The notes beneath the pieces are model-generated. The model was not told the DNA's origin, did not search any database, and saw nothing but the letters and a program-made list of their open reading frames with translations. From Ruminococcus flavefaciens (GTDB lineage Bacteria; Bacillota; Clostridia; Oscillospirales; Ruminococcaceae), in assembly GCA_002309635.1 (NCBI GenBank), contig DBXO01000056.1:5132-27038 (forward strand): a stretch of DNA of 21,907 bases, in the 5' to 3' direction. A program made the translations under genes and the position numbers. Below, in pieces: positions 15,695 to 21,907 of the stretch. Each line of letters begins with the position of its first letter. Position 1 is the first letter of the stretch.

Positions 15695-15725
15695 TATATA
15701 AAACAGGCTGCAAAAGCAGCCTGTT
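15695..15725 (-). terminator. Terminator of the two-component operon
   Basis: Perfect 10-bp stem AACAGGCTGC / GCAGCCTGTT with a 4-base loop; on the minus strand it is followed by TTTATATATTAC. It lies just after the stop of the sensor kinase gene. Confidence 0.9.
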
Positions 15726-15740
15726 CCAGTTTAACCCGTA

Positions 15741-17480
15741 TCAATATTCTATCGTCGCCTTGAACTTCTTATCCCTGCAATCTATCTTCAGTCTGAACCC
15801 GTTACGGGCCGCGGCAGCATTAGCTATGGCAAGTCCGAGTCCGTGACCGTTCTTGTCGCTCCGCGCCTTGTCACCCTTGACAAATGGCATGAGGAGGTCC
15901 TTTGTATTGATGTTTTCAGCAGTATCATTCACTACGCACAAGCGTTTTTTGTCAGCAGTAATTCTGATAGTACCGTCGTTTCTCGTGTACTTCACCGCAT
16001 TTGAAACAAGGTTTTCCACAGCTGTTCCGAGGATATCCCTGTCAGCAGTCACCTCACCTGCTGCGTCTATTTTCAGCTCAATATTCCTTTCCTCGAGGGC
16101 TGTGCGGTACTTGTCCGCCGCACTCTCCGCAAGCTCCTTTATATCGACTTTAGTTTTGTTCAGTTTCTTTATCTGCTCGGTCTCGCTGAGTTTCAGAGTT
16201 TTTGCGATGATATCATCGGTATACGCCACGTTTTTCATTATTGAGCTAAGATATCCCAGTTCCTTTTCACTGCCGCAGTCCTTGCGCATTTCAATAAGGT
16301 TCTCCGCATAGCCGCCGATAACCGCAAGAGGCGTTTTCAGATCATGGGCAAGATTGTTGGTAAGCGCCCTCTGATAGTCCTCAAAGGCGTACTGAGCCTT
16401 GTTTTTAGCATTTTTCACCAGACAGCAAACAAACGCGATAAGAGTTGATATTAAAAATACGGCTCCGAGTACGAACCAGAATTTTATTACTGAATGCCTG
16501 TTTTTGGCATTTACGCGCGTCACGCTGATAAAACCGCTTGCACCGTATTTGTTTTCGTTAAGATCGGTCTTAGCATAGAAATCATAGGTATATTCATCAT
16601 TTGACGACATTCCCTGATCGTATTTCGGCTTCATCGTCACATCCTTGTACTGTTCATATATCTGATCGAATTTTACAGGATTTACACCTACTATGAGCAC
16701 CATTCCCATTTTGGGGTACACATCGGGCAGTTTTTCTTCGGTAAATTCCATATACTCAAAGTCCTCGGCATACTGCCCTGCGTCAATAACTACCTCTTTT
16801 CTTTCAACATGCTTATCGTCTTTTAAAAACAGCTGTCCGTCTGACAGGAAAAGATCGTCCTTGTACACCGAAACTTCAATAACATGAGGTATTATCTTAT
16901 TATTCTCCTTATTCCAGTACACACTTCGTATTTTCAGACCGTATGTAAATCCTTTCTCACTACCCCTGAAAAAATCCTCAAAAAGAGAGTTCATTTCGGG
17001 AATATCAAAGTCCTGCGGGTCATAATAAAAGTACTGTCTTTCCTCTGGCGTGCTTCCAAAACTGAGTAACGCCCACAATCTTGCCCTGTTTGAGAAGATG
17101 ATATTTCCCTCGCTGTCAAAGCTCCACTTGGCGCTTGCACTTTTCTCATCATCGTAAGTTGTAGCGAGAATATGCTGTTCACCAGTATCAATGACAATTC
17201 CTTCAGACGAGAACACTCTGACCGAACTTACAGTGAGTGGTAACTCAATAGGTCTGTCCCATTCCTGTTCAAGCTCAGAACCTTGCTCAATCTGTCTTAC
17301 AAAGCTGTTAAGATCGGAAATATTCAGCTTCTCCGCTTCACTTTGCAGATAGCTTATACCGAAATTCTTCAGATTGTAACCGATAAAACATGTAAAAAGT
17401 ACAGGCAGTATCATAGCCTTGACGAACATTTTCAGGAACGTAGTACGTTTCGGTTTCCTTTTAAAAAGCTTTTTCTTCAT
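15741..17480 (-). CDS. Sensor histidine kinase with large extracytoplasmic domain
   Basis: A 579-residue membrane kinase. TM1 (about 18-35) and TM2 (about 331-355) enclose an outer sensor domain of about 295 residues that I cannot assign. The cytoplasmic part has the dimerisation/phosphoacceptor helix with H379 in LAHDLKTPL, the N box (N490 and N494 in VENLVSNAVKY) and the ATP-lid box GHGLGLAIA (545-553). The G1 box is reduced to VVNDTAEN, keeping D519 but without the usual DxGxG glycines, as in some Firmicutes kinases. It should phosphorylate the response regulator encoded 5 bases upstream. Its AAAGGAG ribosome binding site lies inside the last codons of that gene, so translation is probably coupled. 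The signal is unknown. The xylanase gene lies directly downstream but behind a terminator and its own promoter. Confidence 0.93.
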   Translation of the reverse strand: MKKKLFKRKPKRTTFLKMFVKAMILPVLFTCFIGYNLKNFGISYLQSEAEKLNISDLNSFVRQIEQGSELEQEWDRPIELPLTVSSVRVFSSEGIVIDTGEQHILATTYDDEKSASAKWSFDSEGNIIFSNRARLWALLSFGSTPEERQYFYYDPQDFDIPEMNSLFEDFFRGSEKGFTYGLKIRSVYWNKENNKIIPHVIEVSVYKDDLFLSDGQLFLKDDKHVERKEVVIDAGQYAEDFEYMEFTEEKLPDVYPKMGMVLIVGVNPVKFDQIYEQYKDVTMKPKYDQGMSSNDEYTYDFYAKTDLNENKYGASGFISVTRVNAKNRHSVIKFWFVLGAVFLISTLIAFVCCLVKNAKNKAQYAFEDYQRALTNNLAHDLKTPLAVIGGYAENLIEMRKDCGSEKELGYLSSIMKNVAYTDDIIAKTLKLSETEQIKKLNKTKVDIKELAESAADKYRTALEERNIELKIDAAGEVTADRDILGTAVENLVSNAVKYTRNDGTIRITADKKRLCVVNDTAENINTKDLLMPFVKGDKARSDKNGHGLGLAIANAAAARNGFRLKIDCRDKKFKATIEY

Positions 17481-17485
17481 CTGAT

Positions 17486-18160
17486 CTACTCCTTTGCAAG
17501 CTTGTACCCCCGTCCCACAAGAGTTTTTATCTGCGCGCCTGCGCTGCCGAGGGCTTTTCTTAGCTTCTTTATATGATTGTCCACCACGCGGTCACTTCCG
17601 AAATAGTCATAGCCCCACACCCTGTTCAGCAGGGTATCACGGGATATGACCCAGTTCTCATGCTCCAGCAGATAGCGGAGTATGGCGAACTCCTTAGGCG
17701 GGAGCTCCACTTCATCACCGTCCGCAAAGCAGCGGAGCGTCCTTGTATCAAGGCTTATCTTTCCGCATATGAGCTGAGTATTATTGTCTGTATTTCCCGC
17801 ACGGCGCACAAGAGCCTCGCACTTGCTGTAAAGCACCGAAAGCAGGAAGGGTTTTACTATATAGTCGTCGCAGCCGAGATCATAACCGCTGAGAATATCC
17901 TCCTCGCGTCCACGGGCAGTAATAAATATAACAGGTACGTCGCTTTTCATGCGGATCTGTCTGCACAGCGTAAAACCGTCCGCTTCGGGCAGCATAATAT
18001 CCAACAGCACAAGCTCATATCCCTCTATGCCGCCGCGTATCATATCAGAAGCTTCGCCGCCGTTACGAACAGCCTCGACTTCCGTTCCCTTATTCCCGAA
18101 GTATTCGGTGATTATCTCGCATATTTCGGCGTCGTCCTCTACAAGAAGTATTTTTTCCAT
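17486..18160 (-). CDS. OmpR-family response regulator
   Basis: A 224-residue DNA-binding regulator. The receiver domain (1-115) has the acidic pair D9-D10, phosphoacceptor D54 (LLDIMLP), T81 and K103 (IVKPF). The C-terminal winged helix (about 128-222) has the typical PPKEFAILRYLLEHENWVIS, LLNRVWGYDY, DNHIKKLRKAL and VGRGYKL segments. The start is set by AAGGAG 10 bases upstream. It is first in an operon with the sensor kinase. Members of this family usually bind two direct half-sites about 11 bases apart; two such repeats are visible upstream of this gene (18207-18223 and 18292-18308), so autoregulation is plausible. Its wider targets are not evident from the window. Confidence 0.95.
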   Translation of the reverse strand: MEKILLVEDDAEICEIITEYFGNKGTEVEAVRNGGEASDMIRGGIEGYELVLLDIMLPEADGFTLCRQIRMKSDVPVIFITARGREEDILSGYDLGCDDYIVKPFLLSVLYSKCEALVRRAGNTDNNTQLICGKISLDTRTLRCFADGDEVELPPKEFAILRYLLEHENWVISRDTLLNRVWGYDYFGSDRVVDNHIKKLRKALGSAGAQIKTLVGRGYKLAKE

Positions 18161-18189
18161 AAGTCACGCGCTCCTTATTCTTTATCTGT

Positions 18190-18223
18190 ATTATAAACTG
18201 CCGATGTGTCCTTTGTATGTCCT
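18190..18223 (-). promoter_or_regulatory. Promoter of the two-component operon with 11-bp direct repeats over the -35
   Basis: Minus strand TATAAT (18195-18190) has a poor -35 (ATACAA) at 17 bases. AGGACA occurs twice, at 18223-18218 and 18212-18207, exactly 11 bases apart and covering the -35 region. This is the geometry of an activator-dependent promoter bound by an OmpR-type regulator. Confidence 0.6.
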
Positions 18224-18280
18224 CCGTGTGCTTTTTTTATATCATTATATATATGTTGCATATAAAAACCAAACAATTTT

Positions 18281-18308
18281 TGTAACTATTTGTTACAGCA
18301 CGGTTACA
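18281..18308. repeat. GTTACA repeat cluster, possible regulator binding site
   Basis: TGTAAC (18281-18286) is followed by GTTACA (18292-18297) and a second GTTACA (18303-18308), the last two exactly 11 bases apart. More GTTACA copies occur at 18452-18457 and 18502-18507. It is upstream of the response regulator gene. Confidence 0.5.
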
Positions 18309-18345
18309 AACAGCAATAAACGATAAGAACAGAACAATTTTTGTC

Positions 18346-18374
18346 TTGTTTTGACCTGATCTTTATTGTATAAT
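18346..18374 (+). promoter_or_regulatory. Possible plus-strand promoter of unknown transcript
   Basis: TTGTTT (18346-18351), 17 bases, TATAAT (18369-18374). If active, the transcript would run to the strong terminator at 18780-18813. No convincing plus-strand gene lies between. Confidence 0.35.
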
Positions 18375-18569
18375 AATTACAGATAATACAGTGGACATAT
18401 ATGTACAGTGTTCAAATGAGTTTACAAAGTGTTTTCAAACTACATCAATTAGTTACAAACCGGAAACATCAATTATTATGCATTACCGCTGCTGATCTAA
18501 TGTTACAGGACATGAACATGAATAGAAAGCTCTCCTTCCCTGACGGTATGCATATTACATATACACCGT

Positions 18570-18701
18570 TCAGAACACCTCAAACTGTAACGGGAAGCCG
18601 GTTATTTTCGCACCGGCCTTGGCAGAACTGACAGGAACGGGATCTCTGATCTCGTTCATCTGACCAAATACAGCGTATAACATCTGTCCGCTGCTGAACA
18701 T
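18570..18701 (-). CDS. Possible small protein of 43 residues
   Basis: Minus-strand frame from ATG at 18701 to TGA at 18570. A good ribosome binding site (AGAGGTGG) lies 7 bases before the ATG. The product starts MFSSGQMLYAVFGQ and ends GFPLQFEVF. It has no clear TM helix and I do not recognise it. Two structured elements lie upstream on the same strand (18828-18849 and 18730-18764), and a weak promoter-like pair (TTGGCA-15-TATAAT) at 19035-19009 could drive it. A longer plus-strand frame overlaps it but has no good start site. It could also be a gene remnant. Confidence 0.38.
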   Translation of the reverse strand: MFSSGQMLYAVFGQMNEIRDPVPVSSAKAGAKITGFPLQFEVF

Positions 18702-18729
18702 GATTGTACCACCTCTCTGAATAATAGAT

Positions 18730-18764
18730 AAGAAAGTCCCTCTTATGACCGAGGGGACTTTCTT
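18730..18764. terminator. Hairpin, possible attenuator or bidirectional terminator
   Basis: AAGAAAGTCCC / GGGACTTTCTT forms an 11-bp stem extended by CTC/GAG across a bulge. It is followed by ATTTC on plus. On minus it lies about 28 bases upstream of the start of the small frame at 18701. Confidence 0.55.
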
Positions 18765-18779
18765 ATTTCAGACATATTA

Positions 18780-18813
18780 AGCCGGGAGAAGCCAAGCTTC
18801 TGCCGGCTTTTTT
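18780..18813 (+). terminator. Strong plus-strand intrinsic terminator without an obvious gene
   Basis: AGCCGGGAGAAGC / GCTTCTGCCGGCT, 13 bp with one mismatch, loop CAA, followed by six T. The transcript it ends is unknown, since no plus-strand gene is supported upstream. Confidence 0.8.
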
Positions 18814-18820
18814 ACATAAA

Positions 18821-18849
18821 CAGAAAAGCCGTACTTAATCAAGTACAGC
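18821..18849 (-). terminator. Minus-strand terminator, probably for the VOC gene transcript
   Basis: On the minus strand GCTGTACTT / AAGTACGGC (one G-U pair) with loop GATT is followed by TTTTCTGTTT. It is about 230 bases after the VOC gene stop. The stretch 18850-19076 between them holds no supported gene. Confidence 0.6.
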
Positions 18850-19076
18850 CTTCTCTGATTTGTCCCTTACAACAAAGTTTTTTTACACAGGAGTGCAGTT
18901 CCCGTGAAGAAGCAAAGGAATACTTCTTAAATATAATTATATTCAAAGATAAATCATTAATCAAGACTTTTATTGCGAAATAGTGTTCATATCTGTGCAA
19001 AAAGAGCGATTATAACAATTTTTTTGTGCTGCCAATGATTTTTTTGTCACAAAAGCCGTATACACATTAACGATTA

Positions 19077-19460
19077 TTATACCGTAAGCTCGATGATATT
19101 TCCCTCAAATCCTGCGATACAGCTCTCATAATAGCCGTCCCCCGTAATTCTCGGGCCGCTTAGGATCTCATAGCCATCCTGACGCAGTTTTTCAGTTAGC
19201 TTGTCTACCCTTTCAGCACTCCCGAGACTGAACGCTATATGTACAAAACCTGTTCTCACCTCCGTTTTCTTCATATCGTCCATCTGCGGACGGTTCATTA
19301 TCTCAAGCCGCGCCCCGTCCGAAAAGCTTATAAAATATGAACGGAAGCCTGTTTTTTCGTTATGATATCCACTGTTGGCGCTGCCTCCGAGGTATTTAAC
19401 GAAGAAATCACGTCCGGCCTCGAGGTCGTTTACGTACATCGCAATATGTTCTATTTTCAT
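19077..19460 (-). CDS. VOC-superfamily (glyoxalase-like) metalloprotein
   Basis: A 127-residue cytoplasmic protein with the paired beta-alpha-beta-beta-beta units of the vicinal oxygen chelate fold. Likely metal ligands are H5 (MKIEHIAMYV), E53 (RLEIMNRP), H74 (GFVHIAFSLG) and E124 (NIIELTV), the spacing expected for glyoxalase I-type enzymes. It could be a lactoylglutathione-lyase-like enzyme or another VOC enzyme or resistance protein; substrate cannot be told from sequence. The start is supported by AAGGAAGGAGAG 5 bases upstream and by a perfect promoter. It stands alone, divergent from the iron-sulfur genes. Confidence 0.9.
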   Translation of the reverse strand: MKIEHIAMYVNDLEAGRDFFVKYLGGSANSGYHNEKTGFRSYFISFSDGARLEIMNRPQMDDMKKTEVRTGFVHIAFSLGSAERVDKLTEKLRQDGYEILSGPRITGDGYYESCIAGFEGNIIELTV

Positions 19461-19484
19461 ACTATCTCTCCTTCCTTAGTAAAA

Positions 19485-19513
19485 ATTATACCCGTCTATG
19501 CTGCTCATGTCAA
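19485..19513 (-). promoter_or_regulatory. Fully consensus promoter of the VOC gene
   Basis: Minus strand TTGACA (19513-19508), 17 bases, TATAAT (19490-19485). The leader is short, about 18 bases. Confidence 0.88.
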
Positions 19514-19641
19514 CGTAAAATAAAAGCAAGTTTTCCTATCTATATAATTGGCGTTAGCGCGTAATAACATATTTTCAGCTATTCTGCGTTGTTTCCGCAT
19601 TTCTGTCATGTTTCTTCAGTGCAACAAAACTCCCAACATTG

Positions 19642-19670
19642 TTGATTTTACGGTATCTGCATGTTATAAT
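19642..19670 (+). promoter_or_regulatory. Promoter of the SufC/SufB-type operon
   Basis: TTGATT (19642-19647), 17 bases, TATAAT (19665-19670) with TGT forming an extended -10. Predicted start is near 19677, giving a leader of about 104 bases. Confidence 0.75.
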
Positions 19671-19780
19671 TGATAATGCTGTAACAAAGTCAAAAACATT
19701 ATCAGCCATTGCAGCTGCGTATACGCGCATCTGTGCATAAGGCGTCAAAGAGCTGAAAGCTTAACTGAAGGGAGTCAAAA

Positions 19781-20509
19781 ATGCTCGAACTGAAAAATAT
19801 CGTTTTCAACGCCGACAACGACGGCAAAAACGTAGGTATCCTCCGCGATATCAGTCTTACGGTTGAGGATAATAAATTTGTGGTGATAACAGGACCAAAC
19901 GGCGGAGGTAAATCTACCCTTGCAAAGGTAGTCGCCGGAATAATCAAAAACAATTCGGGTCAGATCATCTATAACGGCGAGGATATAACCGAGAAAAGCA
20001 TAACCGACCGAGCCCGCATGGGTATAGGTTTTGCCTTCCAGCAGCCTGTCCGATTCAAGGGCATGACTGTCATAGACCTTCTCAGAATAGCCGCAGGCAA
20101 GAGTCTTTCCGTTTCCGAAGCCTGCGAATATCTCTCTGAGGTCGGTCTCTGTGCCAAGGACTACATTGATCGTGAGATAAACGCTTCACTTTCGGGCGGA
20201 GAATTAAAGCGTATCGAGATAGCTACCGTGCTTGCCCGCGATGTAAAGCTGGCTCTCTTTGACGAACCCGAGGCCGGCATTGACCTCTGGAGCTTCAATA
20301 ATCTTATCCGCATATTCGAGAATATGCGCAGGGACCGCAACGGCAGATCAATAATAGTTATCTCACATCAGGAACGCATACTCAATATCGCTGATGAGAT
20401 CGTAGTCATCGCAGACGGAAAAATAATCAAACAGGGCAGCAGGGACACTGTCCTTCCGGAGATTACAGGCACTGAAAACGCTGTGAATATATGCAGCAGG
20501 ATACAATAA
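19781..20509 (+). CDS. sufC: SufC-like ATPase of iron-sulfur cluster assembly (SmsC type)
   Basis: A 242-residue ABC-type ATPase that is not a transporter but powers cluster assembly on a SufB/D-type scaffold. It has Walker A GPNGGGKST (38-46), the Q loop FAFQQP (Q87/Q88), the ABC signature LSGGELKR (137-144), Walker B LALFDEPEAGID (D161, E162) and the H loop SHQE (H196). The DEPEAGIDLWSF form with a Glu-Ala-Gly D-loop is typical of the SufC group. GGAG upstream supports the ATG. The SufB/D-like gene starts 13 bases after its stop, with AAGGAGG overlapping that stop. No cysteine desulfurase (SufS) or SufU gene is in the window. Confidence 0.93.
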   Translation: MLELKNIVFNADNDGKNVGILRDISLTVEDNKFVVITGPNGGGKSTLAKVVAGIIKNNSGQIIYNGEDITEKSITDRARMGIGFAFQQPVRFKGMTVIDLLRIAAGKSLSVSEACEYLSEVGLCAKDYIDREINASLSGGELKRIEIATVLARDVKLALFDEPEAGIDLWSFNNLIRIFENMRRDRNGRSIIVISHQERILNIADEIVVIADGKIIKQGSRDTVLPEITGTENAVNICSRIQ

Positions 20510-20522
20510 GGAGGCGGCAGAC

Positions 20523-21449
20523 ATGGTTCAGATGGACGCAGTTCAGAAAAGACTTTTTCAGGAGGTCGCCGATCTCCATGATATTCCCGAGGGAGCCTAC
20601 AATCTCCGCGCAAACGGACAGGCTATAAGCAGAAACACTACTGCAAACATTGATATACAGTCAAAAACTGATGTAAGCGGTATAGATATCCGCATAAAGG
20701 ACGGCACCAGGAACGAAAGTGTGCATATCCCCGTGGTTCTCAGTCAGAGCGGTATCAAGGAGAATGTTTACAACGATTTCTTCATCGGCGAGGACTGCGA
20801 CGTTCTCATAGTTGCAGGCTGCGGTATCGAGAACTGCGGCTCGCAGGACTCGGAGCACGACGGTATACACCGTTTCTTTATAGGAAAAAATTCACGTATC
20901 AAGTACGTTGAAAAACACTACGGCTCCGGCGACGGTACGGGCAAGCGCATACTCAATCCCGTTACCGAGGTATATATGGAGGAAGGCAGCACCATGGAAA
21001 TGGAAATGGTGCAGATAAAGGGTGTTGACTCCACAGAAAGGACTACTATCGCCGAGCTCAGGGAAAATGCAAAGCTCATCGTCCGTGAAAGGCTCATGAC
21101 CCACGGACAGCAGCAGGCAGGCAGTATCTACAAGGTCAGTCTCCTCGGCGACGGTTCAAGCGCAGACGTTGTATCACGTTCAGTTGCAAGGGACAACTCC
21201 TATCAGAAGCTTGACCTTTGTATCATCGGCGACGCGGCTTGCAGCGGTCATACCGAGTGTGACTCAATTATCATGGACAACGGACGTATCCTTGCTGTTC
21301 CCTCACTTGAAGCAAACAACATTGACGCAGCCCTTGTACACGAAGCAGCTATCGGTAAAATTGCAGGCGAGCAGCTCATAAAGCTCATGACTCTCGGTCT
21401 TACCGAGGCAGAGGCCGAGGAGCAGATAATCAACGGCTTCCTTAAATAA
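20523..21449 (+). CDS. SufB/SufD-family scaffold protein of a minimal SUF (SMS) system
   Basis: A 308-residue SufB/D-core protein, shorter than SufB (about 470) because it lacks the extended N-terminal domain. The parallel beta-helix core is visible (DGIHRFFIGKNSRIKYVEKHYGSGDG at 113-138). The C-terminal signature has C240 in ACSGHTECDS, PSLEANNIDAALVHEAAIGKI (260-280, including H273-E274) and the QLIKLMTLGLTEAEAEE tail that contacts SufC. With SufC it should build and transfer Fe-S clusters in the cytoplasm. One SufB/D protein plus one SufC matches the two-gene SMS type described for anaerobes, so a homodimer is likely instead of a SufB-SufD pair. Automatic tools may call it SufB or SufD. 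Confidence 0.92.
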   Translation: MVQMDAVQKRLFQEVADLHDIPEGAYNLRANGQAISRNTTANIDIQSKTDVSGIDIRIKDGTRNESVHIPVVLSQSGIKENVYNDFFIGEDCDVLIVAGCGIENCGSQDSEHDGIHRFFIGKNSRIKYVEKHYGSGDGTGKRILNPVTEVYMEEGSTMEMEMVQIKGVDSTERTTIAELRENAKLIVRERLMTHGQQQAGSIYKVSLLGDGSSADVVSRSVARDNSYQKLDLCIIGDAACSGHTECDSIIMDNGRILAVPSLEANNIDAALVHEAAIGKIAGEQLIKLMTLGLTEAEAEEQIINGFLK

Positions 21450-21471
21450 TCCCTTAGCTGTTAACCTGTAG

Positions 21472-21492
21472 TGGGCGCTTTCCGAGCGCCCA
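21472..21492 (+). terminator. GC hairpin after the iron-sulfur operon
   Basis: TGGGCGCT / AGCGCCCA, perfect 8-bp stem with loop TTCCG, 23 bases after the stop. No U tract follows, so it may be a factor-dependent or stabilising structure. Confidence 0.5.
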
Positions 21493-21495
21493 AGT

Positions 21496-21538
21496 AACCA
21501 GTAATTAGTGAGTAATGAGTAGAAAGTAGAGAGTAGTA
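21496..21538. repeat. Low-complexity AGTA-rich spacer
   Basis: A degenerate run of AGTA/GTAG-like steps (AGTAACCAGTAATTAGTGAG, then GTAATGAGTAGAAAGTAGAG). No motif with a clear function is seen. Confidence 0.5.
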
Positions 21539-21561
21539 TAGCGGCATAAGGCGGAAGTATT

Positions 21562-21907
21562 TTGTATATAAGAGAAAACTCGTATTTTGACGACAAGGAT
21601 TTAATTTACAATGACATAAAAGAAGTTATTGTAAATCCCGATAATATAGATTGGACAGTAAACCGTGTTAATTATGAATGTGTTGAATGCGGAACAGACG
21701 AAGAAGATGAGATAATATCTGATCTGATATTTGAAGATTCACATCTGACACTTACAAATACTATCTATCACCTCCCTTCCTTGAATAACAACATTGAAAA
21801 ATTCGATAACAGCTTCAAATTCACCCGATTAAATGAAAAAGAATATGCCGATCTAAAAAGCATAGTCGAGCGGCTCAAAGAATTGAGTCAATCCCAAATT
21901 CTGTGTA
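21562..21907 (+). CDS. Unrecognised protein, N-terminal part (runs off the window)
   Basis: An open frame of 115 codons continues past the right edge. There is no in-frame ATG; TTG at 21562 is the only start near a ribosome binding site (AAGGCGG or GGAAG, 4-10 bases upstream), and an in-frame stop lies at 21547. The product starts LYIRENSYFDDKDLIYND, is very acidic, contains one CVEC pair (CxxC) and lacks a signal peptide or TM helix in the visible part. Codons are more AT-rich than in the neighbouring suf genes, which may point to transfer or weak expression. It could be a small cytoplasmic or immunity-type protein, or a 5'-truncated gene. I do not recognise the family. Confidence 0.55.
   Translation, partial: MYIRENSYFDDKDLIYNDIKEVIVNPDNIDWTVNRVNYECVECGTDEEDEIISDLIFEDSHLTLTNTIYHLPSLNNNIEKFDNSFKFTRLNEKEYADLKSIVERLKELSQSQILC

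Noticed and set aside
17573..18196. Plus-strand frame of 207 codons opposite the response regulator
   Set aside because: It is the antisense shadow of a clear OmpR-family gene, with no family features of its own.
18401..18631. Plus-strand frame of 76 codons after the possible promoter at 18346-18374
   Set aside because: No ribosome binding site before its ATG, composition looks random, and it overlaps the better supported minus-strand small frame; a transcript without this protein remains possible.
18701..18718. GGTGGTAC before the small frame, resembling the T-box antiterminator sequence
   Set aside because: The conserved ACCGCG continuation and the specifier stem are missing, and the downstream gene is not an amino-acid gene; it is better read as a ribosome binding site.
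1..21907. CRISPR arrays, tRNA or rRNA genes, insertion sequences, prophage genes
   Set aside because: No regular spaced repeats, cloverleaf-like sequences, transposase or integrase frames were seen on either strand.

Overview
The window looks like chromosome from a fibre-degrading, cellulosome-forming Ruminococcus (Bacillota, R. flavefaciens / R. champanellensis / R. albus type). The evidence is two dockerin-bearing xylan-degrading enzymes of ruminococcal style, a scaffoldin with two cohesins and its own dockerin, Thr-rich linkers, AAGGAGG-like ribosome binding sites, consensus sigma-A promoters (several with an extended -10) and a two-gene SufC/SufB-type iron-sulfur system. The species call is inference from protein style; no rRNA marker is present.

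Layout. 1-114: glycine-rich tail of an upstream gene, then a terminator. 373-2610 (+): secreted GH30_8-like glucuronoxylanase-CBM22-dockerin. 2611-3047: gene-free stretch packed with palindromic units. 3048-4330 (-): ECF sigma factor and a translationally coupled membrane protein, probably its anti-sigma factor. 4331-4906: divergent promoter region with AT-rich hairpins. 4907-6868 (+): two-cohesin scaffoldin behind a fully consensus promoter. 7097-9477 (+): two-gene operon of a two-TM protein and a membrane-anchored solute-binding/VWA fusion. 9653-11377 (+): MutS-like ATPase with its own consensus promoter. 11442-15146 (-): very large GH11-CBM22-GH10-dockerin-CE1 xylanase/esterase. 15147-15740: long upstream region with an imperfect palindrome. 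15741-18160 (-): OmpR-type response regulator and sensor kinase. 18161-19076: gene-poor region with a possible 43-residue protein and several hairpins. 19077-19460 (-): VOC/glyoxalase-like protein. 19781-21449 (+): SufC-like and SufB/D-like pair. 21562-end (+): start of an unrecognised gene.

How it fits together. The GH30 enzyme (cuts xylan next to glucuronate side chains), the GH11 and GH10 modules (xylan backbone) and the CE1 module (feruloyl/acyl esters) form a glucuronoarabinoxylan toolkit. Their two dockerins are nearly identical in the recognition segment, so they probably dock on the same cohesin type. The local scaffoldin has two closely related cohesins and a different, internally symmetric dockerin, which suggests it is an adaptor between enzymes and a larger scaffold encoded elsewhere. 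The sigma/anti-sigma pair and the two-component system lie among these genes and may regulate them, but no shared promoter motif proves this. The membrane VWA operon, the MutS-like ATPase and the 18.2-19.1 kb intergenic region are the least explained parts of the window.
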